Of a stretch of DNA of 9,025 nucleotides, positions 5,786 to 9,025 are shown piece by piece. The DNA is from Halobacteriales archaeon (lineage in GTDB: Archaea; Thermoplasmatota; E2; JACPAO01; JAHFTW01), in NCBI GenBank assembly GCA_020201445.1, contig JAIVGU010000013.1, positions 1-9,025 of the forward strand, written 5' to 3'. The notes under the pieces are model-generated. The model was not told the DNA's origin and did not search any database. It saw only the letters and a list, made by a program, of their open reading frames with translations. Numbering within the stretch: position 1 is the first letter of the stretch; each line of letters starts with the position of its first letter. Position numbers and translations under genes: made by a program.

Positions 5786-5845
5786 CCGTCTCCGGTCGTT
5801 CCGGTGGGAAATGGGGGAACCCCCAGGTTCCGCAAGGTTCCTTCA

Positions 5846-5861
5846 GCTTCCTATAGGAAGC
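5846..5861. promoter_or_regulatory. Perfect 16-base palindrome with central TATA
   Basis: GCTTCCTATAGGAAGC is its own reverse complement and lies 71 bases upstream of the reductase start codon. Two AGGTTCC repeats spaced ten bases apart, about one helical turn, lie just before it (5825-5841). It could be an operator around a TATA box, which would place the transcript start near 5880. Neither regulator nor start site is known. Confidence 0.35.
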
Positions 5862-5932
5862 CGTGGGAAGCGCGAGGATGTGCTGGGTTCCGCGGCGGCG
5901 CCTACTTGACGGGCCTTCCTTTGCGCAGCCCG

Positions 5933-7010
5933 ATGATTCCCGGCCGCGCAACGCCCGAGGGGACCGCCGCCTACGCCGCCGCCCACCCGGCCGCGCAGGG
6001 CCACTACCGGAGTGCGCTGGGCTGGACGGTCTCGAGCCTCGGCATGGGCAGCTACCTCGGCGAGGTGACGCCGGAAGCCCGCGCCAACTACACCCGAGGC
6101 GGCGAAGGTCGCCCTCGCGTCGGGCGTCAACGTGCTGGACACGGCGGCGAACTACCGGGACCAGGCGAGCGAGCGGGACCTGGGGCGCGCCATCGCCGCC
6201 TACATCGAGGGGGGCGGGATGCGGGAGGGGGTCGTGGTGGCGACGAAGGCGGGGTTCCTGCATGGCGACTGCGACGAGGCGGACCAGGACGCCTGGTTCC
6301 AGCGCGAGTACGTCGACAGTGGGGTGCTGCGGAAAGGGGATGTGGTGTCGGGGCACAGCCTGGCGCCGGCGTTTGTGGCGCACCAGGTGGAGCGCAGCCG
6401 GAGGAACCTTGGGCTGGAGTGCCTGGATGTCGTGTTCCTGCACAACCCGGAGCATCCGTTGGAGTGGGGGGTGCCGGAGGCGGAGTTCTATGCCCGGGTG
6501 GAGGCGGCGTTCGAGGTCCTGGAGCGCGCCTGCGATGCAGGGACGGTCCAGGTGTATGGCGTGGCGACCTGGGACGGGTTGCGGGTGACGCCGGACCGGC
6601 AGGGCCATTTGAGCCTCGTCAAGCTCGTCCACCACGCGGGGAAGGCGCGGATGCGGGTGGGCGGGAAGGCAGGTGCGCACCACTTCCGTGCCCTGCAACT
6701 GCCTGTGAACCTGGCGATGACGGAGGCGGCGCTGGTGCCGACGCAGCCGTTCCGGTTCGGCGCGCAGACGGCGCTCGACTGCGCCAAGGACCTGGGGATG
6801 CTGGTGCTGTCGTCGGCGAGCCTGATGCAGATGCGCATCGCGGGCCAGGTGCCGGCGGAGATGGCGCAGGCATTCGGGACGAAGGCGGACGCGGAGACGG
6901 CGCTCCAGTTCACCCGCTCTGTCCCTGGCGTGACGACCGCGCTGGTCGGGATGGGTCAGCCGGGGCATGCGCGGGCCAACTGCGCGTTCGCCACGTCGCG
7001 CCCTCCCTGA
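5933..7010 (+). CDS. Aldo/keto reductase, interrupted by a one-base frameshift
   Basis: Belongs to the aldo/keto reductase family of NAD(P)H-dependent TIM-barrel oxidoreductases; the substrate cannot be told. The N-terminal part (5933-6094) reads GRATPEGTAAYAAAHPAAQG and LGWTVSSLGMGSYLGEVTPE. One extra C in the run at 6093-6095 then shifts the frame. The rest (in frame from 6096, independently open from a start at 6132 to 7010) reads EAAKVALASGVNVLDTAANY onward. With that base removed the protein has 358 residues and the catalytic tetrad is intact: Asp69, Tyr74, Lys105 and His170 (LDTAANY, VATKAGF, FLHNPEHP). The C-terminal VPGVTTALVGMGQPGHA is also typical. Intact sequence on both sides favours a recent mutation or a base-calling error over long decay. 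If the shift is real, the product from 6132 lacks the first beta strand of the barrel and is probably dead. No Shine-Dalgarno precedes 5933. Confidence 0.85.
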
Positions 7011-7066
7011 GCCGCGCACCGTGCGGACGCTGCTGGGGACCGGCTCCATCCACGGCGCCTGATGCT

Positions 7067-7148
7067 CCAACCACGGATTGCACGGAAGGGGTTCAGGCTC
7101 TTGGGAAGGAGGCTTTTCCTCCGTGCAATCGTGGAATCCATGGTTTGG
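7067..7148. repeat. Overlapping inverted repeats upstream of the SRPBCC operon
   Basis: The arm at 7071-7089 (CCACGGATTGCACGGAAGG) pairs with 7118-7134 (CCTCCGTGCAATCGTGG), giving 17 pairs and two single-base bulges. The same left region (7067-7080) also pairs almost completely with 7135-7148 (AATCCATGGTTTGG), and GGAGG at 7108-7112 can pair with CCTCC at 7118-7122. These folds exclude each other. The element lies in the 213-base gap between the reductase stop and the first SRPBCC gene, where no gene is supported. It could be a terminator, a switch-like leader or a small mobile-element remnant. Confidence 0.6.
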
Positions 7149-7223
7149 GGCAGTTTGGGAAGGGCGTTCTTGGTGGCCAAGGTTGGCGCACGCTTCAAGC
7201 CCGGGAAAGCAAAGGAGGCGCGC

Positions 7224-7757
7224 ATGGAGCGCATCGAGAAGTCCATCGAGGTCGACGTGCCGGTCCGCGTGGCCTACAACCAGTGGACGCAGTTCGAGTC
7301 CTTCCCGCTCTTCATGGAGGGCGTGCAGCAGGTCGACCAACTGGACGACAAGCGGCTGCGCTGGGTCGCCACGGTGGCGGGGCGGCGCAAGGAGTGGGAG
7401 GCGGAGATCGTGGAGCAGACGCCGGACCAGGTGGTCTCGTGGCGCTCGGTCTCCGGCGCGCTCAACAACGGCAGCGTGCAGTTTGCGCCCCTCGACGGCG
7501 ACCGCTGCCGCATCACGCTCATCCTGACCTACGAGCCGGAGGGCGCCCTGGAGCGCGCCGGCGACGCGCTGGGCCTGGTGGCGATGCGCATCGGCGAGGA
7601 CCTGGAGCGCTTCAAGAGCTTCATCGAGGAGCGGGAGGTGGAGTCGGGCGGCTGGCGGGGCGAGATCCACGACGCCCGCGTGCAGCGCCGCCCCGAGCGC
7701 CCGTCGCGCAAGGAGAGCGACCGCCAGGTGGGCATGACCCGGGAAGGCGGGCTCTGA
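7224..7757 (+). CDS. SRPBCC family protein (START/polyketide-cyclase-like), first copy
   Basis: Protein of 177 residues with the SRPBCC helix-grip fold, which forms a deep pocket for hydrophobic ligands; the ligand and role are unknown. It opens MERIEKSIEVDVPVRVAYNQ, followed by the family signature WTQFESFPLFMEGV (21-34). Then come the beta strands RWVATVAGRRKEWEAEIVEQ (46-65) and VVSWRSVSGALNNG (70-83), and a long C-terminal helix EDLERFKSFIEEREVESGGW. A charged, probably disordered tail follows. The start is set by a strong AAAGGAGG at 7211-7218, five bases upstream. The frame is open back to 7062, but that extension crosses the hairpin element and is not family-like. No signal peptide is seen. 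Its stop overlaps the next gene by one base, so the two are an operon pair. Confidence 0.9.
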   Translation: MERIEKSIEVDVPVRVAYNQWTQFESFPLFMEGVQQVDQLDDKRLRWVATVAGRRKEWEAEIVEQTPDQVVSWRSVSGALNNGSVQFAPLDGDRCRITLILTYEPEGALERAGDALGLVAMRIGEDLERFKSFIEEREVESGGWRGEIHDARVQRRPERPSRKESDRQVGMTREGGL

Positions 7758-8317
7758 TGTCCGAGAACACCAAGGGCGACAAGATGCACAAGGTCGAGGC
7801 GGACATCGAGGTGGACGTGCCGGTGTCGGCCGCCTACGGCCAGTGGACGCAGTTCGAGCAGTTCCCGCGCTTCATGGAGGGCATCGAACAGGTGGAGCAG
7901 CTCGACGACACGCACCTGCACTGGGTGGCCACCATCGCCGGCCAGCGCAAGGAGTGGGACGCCGAGATCGTGGAGCAGGAGCCCGACCGCATCGTGTCGT
8001 GGAAGAGCACCTCGGGCGCGCTCAACAACGGCGCCGTCGTCTTCGAGCCGCTGGAGCCAGAGCAGTGCCGCATCAAGCTCGCCATCACCTACGCGCCGGA
8101 GACCTTCGTCGAGTCCGCCGGCAGTGCGCTGGGCGTCGTGAAGGCGCGCGTCCAGGGCGACCTGCGGCGCTTCAAGGAGTTCATCGAGACCCGCGAGGTT
8201 CCGACGGGCTCCTGGCGCGGCGAGGTGCACGACGGCCGCAAGGGGCGCACGCACGGCCGCGGCCGCCACGGGCAGACCCCCGCCGACGCGCTGCAGGGCC
8301 GCGAGAAGCTGGAGTAA
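7757..8317 (+). CDS. SRPBCC family protein, second copy
   Basis: Protein of 186 residues, plainly a paralogue of the preceding gene. It shares QWTQFEQFPRFMEG, WVATIAGQRKEWDAEIVEQ, SGALNNG and the C-terminal helix RRFKEFIETREVPTGSW. It differs by a nine-residue N-terminal extension rich in Lys and Asp and by a basic tail (KGRTHGRGRHGQ). Several stretches are identical in DNA, for example CAGTGGACGCAGTTCGAG at 7281 and 7841, which supports a tandem duplication. The ATG overlaps the previous TGA by one base, so translation is likely coupled. An internal ATG at 7784 would remove the extension and matches the N-terminus of the first copy, so it is an alternative start. Similar proteins, as I recall, are common in actinobacteria and other soil bacteria, where their function is also unknown. 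Confidence 0.9.
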   Translation: MSENTKGDKMHKVEADIEVDVPVSAAYGQWTQFEQFPRFMEGIEQVEQLDDTHLHWVATIAGQRKEWDAEIVEQEPDRIVSWKSTSGALNNGAVVFEPLEPEQCRIKLAITYAPETFVESAGSALGVVKARVQGDLRRFKEFIETREVPTGSWRGEVHDGRKGRTHGRGRHGQTPADALQGREKLE

Positions 8318-8327
8318 GCCGCTCACG

Positions 8328-8368
8328 CCCTGCCCGCCGGCTTCCGCTACCAAGCTCGGCGGGCAGGG
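8328..8368. terminator. Strong stem-loop between convergent genes
   Basis: A perfect 12-base stem, CCCTGCCCGCCG (8328-8339) with CGGCGGGCAGGG (8357-8368), and a 17-base loop, in the 76-base gap between the plus-strand SRPBCC pair and minus-strand hisS. Its position suggests a shared transcript end, although no T-run flanks it and archaeal termination relies mostly on T tracts. Confidence 0.5.
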
Positions 8369-8393
8369 ACGTCACGGGGAGCGAGGCTGGGCG

Positions 8394-9025
8394 TCACCAG
8401 GGCCGGGAGGCCAGGTCGTCCAGCCGCACCAGCTCCGAGTTGCCGGTGGCCAGCTCCTTCACCTGCACGGCGCCGGCCTCGAGGTCGCGGTCGCCCACGA
8501 TGGCGAGGCGGCGGGCGCCCACCGCGTCGGCGTGCTTGGCCACGGCGCCGGGCTTGCGGCCCAGGAGGTCCAGCTCGACCTCGACGCCGCGGGCGCGAAG
8601 CTGGCTCACGATGGGAAGCAGGCGCTTCGTCGCGGCCTCCGACAGGGCGGCGGCGTAGAGCGCGGGGCCGGGGTCCTTGGGGAACGCGACGGCCTGGCCC
8701 GCCAGCTCCGCCTGCCTCTCCAGCGCGACGATGGTGCGGTCGAAGCCGAGGCCGAAGCCCATGGTCGGGGTGGGAGAGCCGCCGAAGACGCGCGACAGGT
8801 CGTAGCCGCCGCCCCCGAGGAGCTGCTTCTCGGCGCCCAGGATGGGGCAGTGCATCTCGAACACGATGCCGGTGTAGTAGTCGAGGCCGCGCGCGATGCC
8901 GAGGTTCAGCGTGACGTTGCGGACGCCGAAGGCGGTCAGATGCGCAAACACCTGCTCAAGCCCATCGACCCAATCCGCCACTGCGTTCCATCCTGATGCA
9001 TCTCTCTGGGATGCAGCATGTAGGG
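8394..9025 (-). CDS. hisS: Histidine--tRNA ligase (partial, 5' end beyond window)
   Basis: Class II aminoacyl-tRNA synthetase that charges tRNA-His. About 210 codons are visible; the frame is open to the window edge, and the GTG at 8981 is internal to it, so the gene is truncated by the window rather than short. The histidine-specific motif ARGLDYYTGIVFE is present, then LGGGGYDLSRVFGG and class II motif 3 as MGFGLGFDRT. The C-terminal anticodon-binding domain follows (ALYAAALSEAATKRLLPIVS, then GRKPGAVAKHADAVGARRLA and VQVKELATGN). The full protein should be a little over 400 residues, so about half, including motifs 1 and 2, is outside. It is convergent with the SRPBCC genes. Confidence 0.95.
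   Translation of the reverse strand, partial: LHAASQRDASGWNAVADWVDGLEQVFAHLTAFGVRNVTLNLGIARGLDYYTGIVFEMHCPILGAEKQLLGGGGYDLSRVFGGSPTPTMGFGLGFDRTIVALERQAELAGQAVAFPKDPGPALYAAALSEAATKRLLPIVSQLRARGVEVELDLLGRKPGAVAKHADAVGARRLAIVGDRDLEAGAVQVKELATGNSELVRLDDLASRPW

Larger units (their letters stand above)
5692..5932. other. Intergenic region between tRNA-Ser and the reductase gene
   Basis: No gene supported. Beyond the tRNA-end copy and nested hairpin, it holds short direct repeats (TCCGGT at 5791 and 5800; AGGTTCC at 5825 and 5835) and a 16-base palindrome. This is the expected promoter region of the reductase gene. Confidence 0.5.

Noticed and set aside
5461..5835. Minus-strand frame over the tRNA-Ser gene
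   Set aside because: Its sequence is the antisense of the tRNA and hairpins, a common false prediction over tRNA genes.
7062..7223. N-terminal extension of the first SRPBCC protein
   Set aside because: It crosses the inverted-repeat element and lacks family similarity, while a strong Shine-Dalgarno sequence sits five bases before the ATG at 7224.
5673..7670. Very long open frame on the minus strand across the reductase and first SRPBCC gene
   Set aside because: It is Arg/Ala/His-rich with no recognisable motifs, runs through the tRNA 3' end and opposite two clearly recognised plus-strand genes; long spurious frames are expected at this GC content.
5804..7756. Upstream part of the plus-strand frame that contains the second SRPBCC gene
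   Set aside because: Only 5933-6094 (reductase N-terminus) and 7757-8317 (SRPBCC) look like protein; the middle is the reductase and first SRPBCC gene read out of frame, so it is not one fusion protein.
1..9025. CRISPR array, insertion sequence with transposase, or integrase gene
   Set aside because: No regularly spaced repeat series and no transposase or integrase motifs were seen on either strand.

Overview
The window is high-GC DNA from an archaeon. The evidence is a ribosomal-protein gene order and protein forms typical of archaea (uL3-uL4-uL23-uL2-uS19-uL22-uS3-uL29, with an archaeal-type uL4, uL22 and long uS19) and a class II tRNA-Ser gene without an encoded CCA end. The protein forms look most like the Thermoplasmatota and related Euryarchaeota of soil, sediment or aquifers. 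That placement is a judgement from sequence memory, not a search, and is of low confidence.

Layout. Bases 1-4763 (minus strand) hold eight tightly packed ribosomal-protein genes, read from uL3 down to a uL29 that runs off the window edge. Junctions are overlaps of 1-4 bases or gaps of 2-5 bases, so this is one transcript with likely translational coupling. A leader of about 250 bases (4764-5013) lies upstream of uL3, with a TATA-like box near 5014-5021 and two stem-loops. Still on the minus strand, 5050-5488 holds an overlapping pair: a MoaD/ThiS/SAMP-type ubiquitin-fold protein ending in Gly-Gly and an eight-cysteine DUF1272 protein. A hairpin-rich gap follows, then a plus-strand tRNA-Ser(CGA) gene at 5609-5691. 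The last 18 bases of the tRNA plus the next base are repeated 93 bp downstream.

Bases 5933-8317 (plus strand) hold an accessory-looking block: an aldo/keto reductase interrupted by a one-base frameshift, a hairpin-rich spacer, and two tandem overlapping genes for SRPBCC (START-like) proteins that are clearly duplicates. A strong stem-loop at 8328-8368 separates these from a convergent minus-strand hisS, whose 5' part is cut by the window end.

How the genes relate: the ribosomal operon supplies 30S and 50S subunit proteins around the tunnel exit, peptidyl-transferase centre and mRNA entry; tRNA-Ser and HisRS add to translation. The ubiquitin-like/zinc-finger pair could serve in sulfur transfer or protein conjugation. 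The reductase and SRPBCC genes look metabolic or stress-related, and their homologues as I remember them are common in high-GC bacteria, so transfer beside the tRNA gene is possible but unproven.
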